In this document: positions 54,301 through 64,000 of the stretch, in pieces | How the letters are laid out: every line of letters begins with the position of its first letter | Position numbering within the stretch: the first letter of the stretch is position 1 | NCBI GenBank assembly: GCA_949358305.1 | Contig: OX442316.1 | Coordinates: forward strand, 4,464,001 to 4,528,000 | From: Strigamia acuminata | Taxonomy: Eukaryota; Arthropoda; Chilopoda; Geophilomorpha; Linotaeniidae | Direction: 5' to 3' | DNA: 64,000 nucleotides | Program-made: the position numbers and the translations under genes | Notes under the pieces: generated by a model | What the model was told of the DNA's origin: nothing | Seen by the model: the letters and a program-made list of their open reading frames with translations, nothing else | Databases searched by the model: none

Positions 54301-56654
54301 ATTTTTCTAAACTGTTCGGCTCTTTGATGACATTTTTCGACATTCGTGAACCATTCCGAAAATTTTCATGCATTTTTTTAAACCATTTTGATGACATTAT
54401 TCAACATTATTCGACGTTTTCGTAAAAAAATCATTGAAAAATATCACTTTCCATTTGTCAGACTCTAAGAACTGCAGCTATAAACTAATTACGCGGTCAA
54501 TGAACCCTATTGGGTGCGAAAGGGGGTTTCTAAAAAGTGTGAGAAAATCCCAAAAGCTTAAAATAGAACCCGCATCGACTGTCTTTCAAGGTGCGAGCAA
54601 TTCTAAACACCAAGGTAAACCCACACAAAATACAAAATTAAAATAAACATTTATTCCGATTTAAGCAGCTTAAAAAAATCGCTTGCTCAACACCGAATTA
54701 CATTCAATTAGGATTAATAATGCGATTAAGAGCACCTGGGTCACCCTTTTCAACCTAACGCTTGAATGATGAGTTCATTGCGAGTTCAAAGCCATAGGGA
54801 TTTTACTCGCAAAAGATGAGCTATTTTTCATAAACTAAACTCACTCTCTCCCTCTTTCGCGCGGCCCTTCACTTTGCGGTCGCTATTTTTTGTCACATGA
54901 TAAAATTTGTTGAAAATCTGTCCAGATGTGGCCCCTGAACTCGCAGGGGTTGTGTGCCGCACTTACGCATTAAACAAGCGCCATTTATCATCTCATCTCC
55001 CTCTCATCCGCTATCACTCCCTTAAATCGTTTAGCATCGCGCCGGAATTAACTTATTAAGTGTACAAATAATGTGTTTTTATTCGAAGAAAAGCGGATTG
55101 AAGATTCGGCAATTGTCAAACACGTTTTTTGTCTGTGTTTTTATTTTTATTTGGAAGTTATGGCTTCGAAAATAGAATTTTTGTTCGCATTTTTCGCGAT
55201 AAATTTGAGTTTATTTTTGTATTTTGAAACAAAAATCCTATAAATATTTGCGGTGATTCTTCGAGGGTGGTTCGAGGAAACCAGAAAAAGAATAAGCAAC
55301 AACTACGTATTATTTAAAAACTGAAACAAAACGACAAAAGTATAAACATTTTAAATTTTAAACACGACAATTTAATTATAATTAAGCCGCAAAAGCCGAC
55401 GATTTAAATTGCAAATCATTAAAAAATTAAAACATTCCTTCATTCCACATCTCGTTATTACTAAACCATACAAAACTCCCTCGTAATATAATAATAAAAC
55501 GCGATTAAACAGATGAAAAGTGAAGAAAATGCGCCAAAAAGCCCTCGATTGACGATTCCTTCCTTCTCCGCCATATACATACATCAAGTTAGGACCTCCA
55601 AAAAAAAATGGCATCGAGCCACTTCATTTCCAGATGAAAAACAATTCACCATAAAAAAATAAAAGAAATATATATATAAAAACACAGTTCCATGTGCACC
55701 GAAAACGGAATATAATGAACTTTTACCAAGTGCACACACTTGAAGCACAGTAATATGCATTTGGGAATTGCTGCGCAATCTACGACATATTAAACGCGAT
55801 AAAAAAAATTGGGTTCGTCAACAGTTTAAAGACAGAATAAAAGAGGAAGAAGAGCGCACTTATCAGCCGCATTATCTGCCTATGATATTATCCATGACGC
55901 AGCGAGATTGGCTGCTGCAAGAATCTGCAACGTTCAATTTTCTTCGCGGCCCTCGCTGCAACGATCGTCGGCTCGCAACGTGCGTTAAGCGCATGCGCTT
56001 TACCGAGGGATTAAACTGGAGCAAAGCGATACGCTGCCAGAATGGATGAATCGGATGTTATCTCGGAACTGGGAGCATTCTGTCATGGCCGCTTCATAAA
56101 AACATCACAACGCTGTGACGATGCAGTAATCGCAAATGTACATCTCTTAACGATACACGACGTGGGCGCTCGTTTAGGCCTCATTGGCATATTGATGAGT
56201 AATTTGTTCCGACTCCATCTTCATATTTCATTCGCTCGATTGTAATCGCAACAATGCGCATCTGTTTCGCGCTGTTTGCAAGTGTTTTTCTTTTTTTTTT
56301 CTTTTTTTTAAACGAGGGTTATCGTTTGGATTTTAAATAATTTGAGTTGGGAATAGATGATAAGCTTTTTTAATGGGGGATTGTGGGGGATTGAAACGTC
56401 ACGAGAATTTAAAAATGGAAGGGCGGAGTTAAAGATGAGTGGAACCAACGTGTGTGCGTGCCATTTTTAATCAAATGGTTGGTGGTGGAGAGTTATTTTT
56501 TTTTGGGTTTGTGTTGTTTGAATTGGTGGAATAGAAGGTGTTTAGGAATATTTAGGAAGTTAGAGAGATGTGTAATTTTATTTTGTTTTACAAAAATGTG
56601 CTTGGTGATTGTGTTTGAGTCATTTGTTTTGTTTCATTTGCTTTTATTTTAGCT
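54301..56654. other. Non-coding block with GC-richer islands
   Basis: Islands at 54840-55050 and 55790-56270 are richer in GC and less repetitive than their surroundings. The frame at 55768-56049 is arginine-rich and not protein-like in the arthropod sense. These may be cis-regulatory DNA of the eve gene downstream; this is inferred from position and composition only. Confidence 0.35.
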
Positions 56655-57260
56655 TTGTTGATGTTTGATTTGGTTTGTTTTTGTTTTGTTTTGGTTTGTT
56701 TTTGTTTTGTTTTGTTTGTTTTTGTTTTATTTGGTTTGTTTTTGTTTTGTTTTGTTTATTTTTGTTTTATTTGGTTTGTTTTTGTTTTGTTTTGTTTATT
56801 TTTGTTTTATTTGGTTTGTTTTTGTTTTATTTGGTTTGTTTTTGTTTTATTTGGTTTGTTTTTGTTTTATTTGGTTTGTTTTTGTTTTATTTGGTTTGTT
56901 TTTGTTTTATTTGGTTTGTGTCTGTTTTATTTGGTTTGTTTTTGTTTTATTTTGATTTATTTTGTTTGTTTTATTTGGTTTGTCTGTTTGATTTGTTTTG
57001 TTTTTGTTTTATTTGGTTTGTGTCTGTTTTATTTGGTTCGTGTCTGTTTGATTTGGTTTGTGTCTGTTTGATTTGGTTTGTTTTTGTTTTATTTGGTTTG
57101 TTTTTGTTTTATTTTGATTTATTTTGTTTGTTTTATTTGGTTTGTGACTGTTTGATTTGTTTTGTTTTTGTTTTATTTGGTTTATGTCTGTTTTATTTTG
57201 TTTGTTTTTGTTTTATTTTGTTTTATTTTGTTTGTTTTTATTTTATTTGGTTTGTTTTTG
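56655..57260. repeat. 20-21-bp minisatellite
   Basis: About 29 copies of TTGGTTTGTTTTTGTTTTAT with variants. Long F/V/L-rich open frames on the plus strand come from the repeat and are not genes. Confidence 0.92.
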
Positions 57261-58438
57261 TTTAATTTTAGCTGATTTTTGTTCTATTTACTTTGTGTTT
57301 TGGTTTGTGTTGTTTTATTTTAGCTCTGTTTTGTCCTATTTGGTTTATTTTCTTTATATTTGATTCATTTTAACACTAGAAACGTCCATCTTTTGCCCAG
57401 AACATCACAATAAATAATCCCACATAAACAATCCCCATCTTATCGATCCCAAAATATTCCACTTCAAAACGCCATTTATCCTCCACCTGACCAAGACCAA
57501 ACAAATCCCATCGCAAATCCAGAACAATCACCCAAAAAAAGCACAATCACACCCTAACGAGCCAGGAAGCCCCAACCCTTTACACCCTTGTAATCAGCCC
57601 ATCTGCACATGCTAGTGTCAATTACATGATGTCGGTACTGACTGGTCGCAAAACGACTTCAAACACGCCGATTACTCTTGAGACTTGCCAGTGGCCCCAC
57701 TAAGTCGCCAATGGACACTAAGTATCGAATCAATCCTCAAACAAAACCCAAATACAAAACCCAAACACAAAAACCACCCAAAATACCAAATTAATACCCA
57801 AAAAAAAATATTCATCACCAGATAATCATCCGATGCAAAACGAAATTACACTTTAAAACGGCTCGCTTCGAACAATAGCGACACTTGCCACGATTGTCCT
57901 TTTCCCTAATGTGTCCCTAATGGCTGACCATCATAAAAGAGACTGCAGCTGATTTTTCTATAGAGAAACACTTGACAAGCGCCGCGGCCGCGGGCTTCTC
58001 CAACCAATAAAACATCACCTTAACTGCCATTTTAGACCCGTTTGTCTACAAAAATACCGTTTTATCATCCTCGACTAATGTGGGAACACATTTACTCTAT
58101 TTATTCATCAATTTTGCATCAAAAACGCAGCACATCACACGTGCTGTGTATAAACAACATCATTTGTGCATCATGCATCAAAATGTCTATAGTTATTCAG
58201 TCACATAAAAGCGTAATTCCCTGCGTGGAAAAAATCAAATTGCTTTTGTTATCAGTCGCTCGCAATGGCCGAAATTGCTGCGCTCCCGTTGGTCGAGGCG
58301 GCTATTAATTTGCCGGCGGGGTCTTTCATGATAAATCCATCAGCGGGCCATGAACGCGCGCGTTGGGGGTGTGCCCGCCTCGCTCGCACGTGACTCGCGA
58401 GCCACCAATGGCGAGCGCGGCTCGGGGCGAAGCCGGGC
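57261..58438. promoter_or_regulatory. Upstream region of eve
   Basis: Low-complexity to about 57560, then unique sequence. 57900-58010 and 58240-58438 are GC-richer, with the palindrome GCCGCGGCCGCGGGC at about 57980 and TTTCATGATAAATCC at 58321, a possible caudal/homeodomain-type site. The eve promoter must be here. Confidence 0.4.
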
Positions 58439-60112
58439 ATGTCGAGCACCTCTTCCAACGACAGACGAGCAGTGTTTTTACTCGTAATTGCGCGTCCGCC
58501 TCATATTAATCGCTCGTCCAACGTGCTGACCAACACATTGCGTTCGTTGGTGACTCGAATCGAGTCACACAGAAATCCGTCACAACGCAGTCCTTCAGGC
58601 TCAACGTGGATACGTCTTCGCAGAATGAAGACTCGATTGATTATCACATCAATATCGACGAGAACAGCAGCCAGGGCTCGAAAATCAGTCACTCGCCCGA
58701 CTCCACGTCCGCACACTCGCCGCCGCCCGTCGATTTGAGGCGGGCCGATGCCCTGGACCCGTACGCGGTCGCCGTGGCCGCTTTGCATCGGAACCAACAC
58801 GCGCGGTCGCCGCCGAAGGAGAAAATCCTGTCGCCAGACGAGGCCAAGTTGTCGCCGAACGAGAATTCGGGCGCGGAAAAATCGGTTAAAGGTCAGTATG
58901 GATGCTTAGTCATGTTTAATTGAGCGGGGGTCAGTGGTTATCGGTTTTGGATTGGATTTTGGAGATTGGGAGAGGAAAAAAGTGCGTCGGGGTTGTTGGA
59001 ATGGATGGGGAATGGTGGGCGGCAGACGGACGGCGCCACTCGAGTTTGCTTATCAGAGGAGCAGAAGGGTCATTTGCAAAGGGCCATCATCTCTGTCCAC
59101 TTAAACGAGTGTTTTGGGATGTGACCGCCATCTAATCGTCTCGTTCGCTCCATCCTTTTGCTCAGATTTCAACTCTCAAGATGCCAACCAAATCCGGAGA
59201 TACAGAACAGCGTTCACTCGCGAACAGATTGGACGATTGGAAAAGGAATTCTACAGGGAGAATTATGTTTCGCGGCCACGTCGATGCGAATTGGCCGCCG
59301 CACTCAATCTTCCGGAGAGCACGATCAAGGTAAAACCCCAAAAAAATTTAAAAAAAAATAAAAAATTAAAAAATAAAAAAAAAATTCAATAAAACGCAAT
59401 TTTAACACTTAAAACGAGAAAATAAAATCCAAAAAACCCTAAAAATCCAACAAAAAAATCCCAAAAAAATCTAGAAAATCAAATTTTTATGTAATAAAAC
59501 GGAATTGTATCGCTTAAAACGTGAAAATAACACTCCGTGTCGTGTTAGGTGTGGTTCCAGAACCGAAGAATGAAAGATAAGCGCCAAAGAATGGCTTTAG
59601 CGTGGCCGTACGCGGATCCGCATTTCGCCGCGTACGTACTCCAAGCAGCCGCTGCTAGCGGGGCTTATCCGTACCCTCTTCCCAGCTCCGTACCCATCAA
59701 CTACTACGCCAACTTGGGCCTCAACCGATACCAACCGTACGCGCTACCACTCCGACCGCAAAGCAGCCTGCTCTCGTCGAGCTACCTCCGATCGCCGGCC
59801 ATGGACGGACCGCTCCCCGGGCCCCTCGCCACGCCCGTGCCACAAGTCACACCCACCAGCACGTGCAACATGAACAGCACGAGCACGCCCGTCACCTCCC
59901 TATTGAACGAACACTTCTCCGCCTGCCCCGTGCCCCAGAGTCCGCTCGGCAGCCCCGAATCCACTTGTAGATGCAATCTCTTCTACCCAACTCTCAATCT
60001 GAGAAACACGAGTTTACCGACGCCGCCGCTCGCCTGCACGACGGGGCTCGAGACCGCGCGGACGAGCAATCTGTTCCAGCCGTACAAAACTGATGTGAGT
60101 GAACGTGCATGA
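58439..60112 (+). CDS. eve: even-skipped homeobox transcription factor
   Basis: Core exons: about 58591-58891, 59166-59329 and 59549-60112, with an intron inside the homeobox. The homeodomain ([20 protein letters not shown]...[18 protein letters not shown]) and the following [16 protein letters not shown] are diagnostic for Eve/Evx. A Pro/Ser-rich C-terminal part ends LFQPYKTDV, the Groucho-type co-repressor motif of arthropod Eve. It represses transcription in segmentation and neural fate. The N-terminal exon has no in-frame ATG after the stop at 58507; joining [15 protein letters not shown] (58439-58483) to 58591 keeps phase 0, giving 357 aa, but acceptors at 58598 and 58623 are also possible. 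GTGAGT at 60094 is a strong donor-like sequence just after LFQPYKTD, so the last four codons could be replaced by another exon. Confidence 0.95.
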
Positions 60113-62685
60113 TTACATTTCGATTGTTAGCTGGACAATGTGCAATAATGTCGTAAGCAGATCTCCCGTTTTGCGTTTGTATAGTCCGATCGGCTCAGGG
60201 AGGAAGGAACAATTGTTATACGTACCGGTATTTTTAACGTTTATTATTAGAGTGGAAATGATTGTGTAATTGTAAATTGTGAAAAGTGTCTAGAATAGAA
60301 CATTATTATTATTAATTATTATTAAATTATTATAAATGAAATAAAAATTACATTTTAGAGATGAATTTTTTTCTTTTTTTCGTTTTTTTTCGGGTTTTTG
60401 TGTCATCATCAATCAGATTTTTCTTTTTTGTTTCATTTTTCGACGTGGAAATGAGTTGATGCGTTTGAGCTGTTTGGTCCGGGTTAAACGACTGGGAGGG
60501 GCGAATAGTTGATCGATTGCTCATTAGGGAATTAAAGTATAATACAGGGAGCATTACAGGCAGTTTTTCTCCTCGTTTCACGGCTCTCCGCGCGAGTAAC
60601 GGTCCTGTTTGGCTGTGTATGTATAAAAATCGAATTAGCGCTTTCGTTCGCTTCGTCAACGGCGCTCTCGCTTCGCATTTCCGCTGCGGTTTTCGAGTAT
60701 GCAATAAAAATGGTCACTCTACTAAACACACTCGGATTAATTCCATCATTTATTTTATTAATTTGGATCTTCATTTGTATTTTTTTTACTATATTAAAAT
60801 TCAAAACGACAAACAATTTGCATTCATATTCAAATAGAAAAACAACACCTGAGACTCCGCGATTGTAATTCTTGCAGCAAATTTATTAAAAAAAACAACC
60901 AATTACCATAATTGTTACATTAAAACAATCAATTACTGTAATTGTTACATCCAAACAATCAATTTATTGCAATTTCCACATCACAACAGTCGATTATTGC
61001 AATTTTTACATCATAACAGTCGATTATTGCGATTGCTACGTCACAACAATCGATTATTGTGATTGTTACATCATAAGAGTCATTTTTGTTTATTAAATCC
61101 GGACGTGTGAATCCTTTTTTGTCAATGTTTCCACGCTTTACGGCCCCCTGTCGCCATGGGTGGGGTACGGCTGGGTGGTCCACTCGTGGTCCGTCTATCA
61201 CGCAGAACAATGAAATCGACACTACTCAGTTGAGGTGTACATTTCGCTTGCCAATCCCACTAAAGGGACACATCCACACTTTTCCCGTCAGGCCGTCACT
61301 CGCTAAGCTATTAATTACTCTTGAAAACTCCATTTAGTGCGTCTATCCATGCCCAATTTCTACTGTCAACAACAACAAGTGTTGCCGAACAAGCTGGAGG
61401 GACATCACTCACTCATTTGCTATAATTAGACACAAAATTGTGCGATAATTTCAAACAAGGTGACATATGATGACATATGATGGATCTAAATACTTTTATA
61501 GCGTGAATCATTTGCTAATTACCTTCTTTTTATGTAAATGAGGCCATAAAAGGGTGCTTTTGCATCTTGGGGGGGTCAAATCCTTTTGTAAGTGATCACC
61601 TGCTCGAAACAAGGGAATCGTTGTGATGACAACCATCAGCTTTTGGTTTTTCATACAAGAATAGGCAATAGGTTCAGATTGTAGCACCTGATTTCTTTGT
61701 CTGGCCACGTGCAAGGAATAAAAGAATGGTATAAAACATTTGTTTGATTTTTTTTTGAAGTAAAACCGGCAAAGTTTATCCAAATTAGAAAAAAAGAAAA
61801 AAAGAAACATACGTTCCACATTTTATCATTTTCTCTAATAAAAATATATTCGCTCTTTGCCAATAGACAACAATGTATTTTTACTTCACCCACCTTTGTT
61901 TACTTCAGATGTAAAGCCCTCAACCATAATTTTCCATTTTAGACACCACAATACTAAGCCGAAAGCCCGAAAGTATATAACAATCAACTATCACGTCTTA
62001 AATTGTGTTTTATTCAATTGTTTACATCACCATTGTTTCATTTATTCACCGTCTAGTTTCCTTTAATTGTTTCATTCCGTTTTATACTCGCTTGTTGCTT
62101 TCTTTTCTTTGTTTTGCTATATTGTTTCATTTAATTGTTGGATTCCTGGGCAACATTTCGTTTTGTTTACAACAAACTATTGATTGTAAAGGAAGCCTCG
62201 AGGCTTGTGTTGTGGCTGAACGTCTCCCCACTAAAGCGTGCCGTCCAGCAAGGCCAAGTGGTCACTCTTCAAGATGGCAGATAAGAAAATGCTTCTGGCT
62301 ATAGTTAAATGCAAGGGGAAGGAAGCGAACAGCACCCTTCGATGGCGATTCGAATCCAATCGGTCCTTCACCGAGACGAATGGACTAAACTGCTTCACAG
62401 CGCCTGGTCAGTTGCAACACGTGTGAAAATCAACTTTCCCATGTTGGACACCAATAAATTAATGCATGCACACTCAGATCTGTTAGAAGCGATCGGATTT
62501 TTGAGTTTTATTTTATTTTATTTTATTTTTTTTTGCTGTGGTTCCGACTGACCACCAGACGGCTGTAAAACCCATCCCTGTGACGCCCCCTCGTCCCCTT
62601 CGCGTCCCCCCGTTTTCTTAAACTCTTAACCTTTAATTTCCTTTCTTTTTCACTCTTTTGCTTTAAGCTAAACGCATTTGTTCAG
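60113..62685. other. eve 3' region and downstream spacer
   Basis: 3' UTR of eve with AATAAA near 60340. A 31-bp-type repeat at 60890-61080 follows. Two overlapping frames at 62170-62500 read plausibly (KEASRLVLWLNVSPLKRAVQ; MADKKMLLAIVKCKGKEAN) but lack matching splice partners. Confidence 0.35.
60890..61080. repeat. 31-bp tandem repeat with ATCGATTATTG
   Basis: About six units of ACAATCGATTATTGCAAT plus TGTTACATCA, degenerating toward the left into AATTACTGTAATTG palindromes. The ATTATTG/TAATTG cores are homeodomain-type sites, and the array is just 3' of eve. Confidence 0.75.
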
Positions 62686-62854
62686 ATTACTCAGTCATAA
62701 AACTATTTCGCCATTGGTCAAAGAAATTTACAACGTCCATAATGCGCTGTCGGCCATGTCCAGCTGGCTGCAACGCCAACATTCCTCCTCACCCCCATTC
62801 ATAAGCCCCGTCCCCAGTGCTTTTTACAAATTTTTTAAATTTTTCATTTTTTAA
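62686..62854 (+). CDS. Possible orphan exon
   Basis: After TTTGTTCAG a frame of 56 codons runs to TAA: LLSHKTISPLVKEIYNVHNA, then LSAMSSWLQRQHSSSPPFIS. Codon use and composition look coding up to about 62815 (PVPS) where a splice donor might be expected, though none is obvious. No family recognised; the partner exons were not found. Confidence 0.3.
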
Positions 62855-64000
62855 TTAATTATTGATAAATTATTGCAATGTTTTTCTGAAGCTTTGCATT
62901 GTTTTGCGTTAATGGGCAATTGTTCTGTTGGTTTGGTTTTAATGGTTTGTTTTTATTTAACTTGGCATGACCGTTTTGTTTGTGTGTAACTGTGTATATT
63001 TATTTGCTTCAACTTCCGTCGATGCTAGCGCCGTCTGTCGTCGACTTAAACTAAAATGGATGTCAAATCGCACGCTTCAAACTAAATCCGTTTCTTTTTA
63101 TATGAAAAAAGTCTTCGATAAATTCCGAAATTAATCCTACTTTGTAGAGAATTTAATTCTCTGCAAAATGTGACTGCATGTCGCACATTATTAAGAAAAC
63201 AAAGATCGTTTCACAACATTTTGGTTTGTCTCAATACTTAAGCATCAGTCAGTTTTTTTCTTATCTGAATCACGCAAGATCTGAACGAAGGTAAGTATCA
63301 TTCGTAGTTTTGCCAGTGAATGGTACATATTCTGCATATAAATATATACAAGCAGCTTGTGCAGTTACGTCATCAAAAAATAGAAAACACTCCGTGGTCA
63401 AGTTGTCTGCTCAAAATTTATCTGTGTGAAGGGCTTTATTATTATTTATTATTATTACAACTGGGATTGTTGTAATTCCGACTGCTGAAGTGCAGTCATC
63501 ATAAGAACCCGGGGAGAAAATGAGGAGTCCAAACTGAATGGATGTTGTAAGTCGACTGGTTTTAATATAAGAAAAGAGTGAGCGACGTTGCTAGGCAGTT
63601 GTAGCCTAGCAACTAGCGATGAAGTGGTATGAATTGCTATTGTTACACAGTTATAGAAAATGGCGAGTTTTCATAAATAAATGTCCACACATCCACTTAG
63701 AAACAAACTGGTCTCATGTCCAAATAGTTTTAGATTACACACCCATGCGTCACGTTGAATTTCACCGACATATCAATACCACAATGCAATACAAACTCGT
63801 TCCATAATACAACATAATCTCAAACCCATAATAATTATACAAACAAACTCTCTAACAGACACAACAGTTATTGTTAGGGCAACCGCCATCTTTGATTACC
63901 GTGATTCGCGCAAAAACACCGTAAAATTTTATCGATATCTCCACCAAATTCCATCCATAATTTATACAATTTATTTTTTTTCAGATCATATAAATTTACG
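62855..64000. other. Distal spacer
   Basis: Non-coding, AT-rich. A short GACTGC...GCAGTC hairpin at about 63480-63497. Nothing else identified. Confidence 0.4.

Noticed and set aside
55768-56049. 93-codon Arg-rich frame
   Set aside because: No recognisable domain, poor start context and position in a probable regulatory island.
56655-57363. Three overlapping long frames rich in F, V, L and C
   Set aside because: They arise from a 20-bp T/G-rich minisatellite; all three frames are open with the same composition, and no start context or splice signals fit.
58501-58800. Minus-strand 99-codon frame opposite eve
   Set aside because: Antisense shadow of the eve N-terminal exon.

Overview
The window is a piece of an AT-rich arthropod genome, most likely a crustacean or another non-insect arthropod. 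The evidence is an even-skipped homeobox gene with the arthropod C-terminal LFQPYK motif, a RYamide (luqin-type) neuropeptide precursor, a Sidekick gene with a full 6 Ig + 13 FN3 layout, and a secreted leucine-rich-repeat protein resembling the family that crustacean annotations call the non-catalytic subunit of Oplophorus luciferase. Most introns are short (50-100 bp) and GT-AG. Larger introns are filled with minisatellites of roughly 30-40 bp units or with small inverted-repeat transposons. Species cannot be fixed from the sequence alone.

Layout. 0-6.4 kb: 3' end of an NBR1-like autophagy receptor (+), a small three-exon gene of unknown function (-), a domesticated P-element/THAP transposase gene (+), a secreted LRR protein (-) and a tRNA-Ala(UGC). 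6.5-9 kb: no convincing protein gene; instead three related promoter-like modules (CCAAT box plus ATTTTGCAT, one with a perfect heat-shock element), spliceable non-coding transcripts on both strands and a 26-bp tandem repeat. 9.6-17.3 kb: a cluster of four paralogous small membrane proteins, each with a low-complexity or short N-terminal part, one transmembrane helix, a basic (furin-like) site and a Cys-containing tail; three share a phase-2 intron at the same place. 17.3-25.4 kb: sparse, with the RYamide gene (+) and an unassigned secreted-protein gene (-) whose introns carry transposon relics. 25.8-38.2 kb: sidekick (-), 27 exons, 2,168 codons, ending in a PDZ ligand. 38.8-48.6 kb: a 73-aa two-exon gene followed closely by a 2,328-aa coiled-coil golgin-like gene (+). 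50.2-51.1 kb: a p24/TMED cargo receptor (-) with a GC-AG intron. 51-58.4 kb: gene-poor DNA with tandem repeats and GC-richer blocks that may be eve regulatory DNA. 58.4-60.1 kb: even-skipped (+). 60-64 kb: largely non-coding, with one possible orphan exon.

The genes do not form one pathway. Functionally they cover selective autophagy (NBR1-like), secretory traffic (TMED, golgin), neural wiring (sidekick), segmentation (eve) and neuropeptide signalling (RYamide). The most unusual local structures are the four-gene membrane-protein cluster, the triplicated promoter module, the nested and internally expanded MITEs, the P-element-derived gene that has lost catalytic positions, and the GC-AG intron. 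Exon coordinates were read by hand from splice signals and reading-frame continuity, so single-base errors at junctions are possible.
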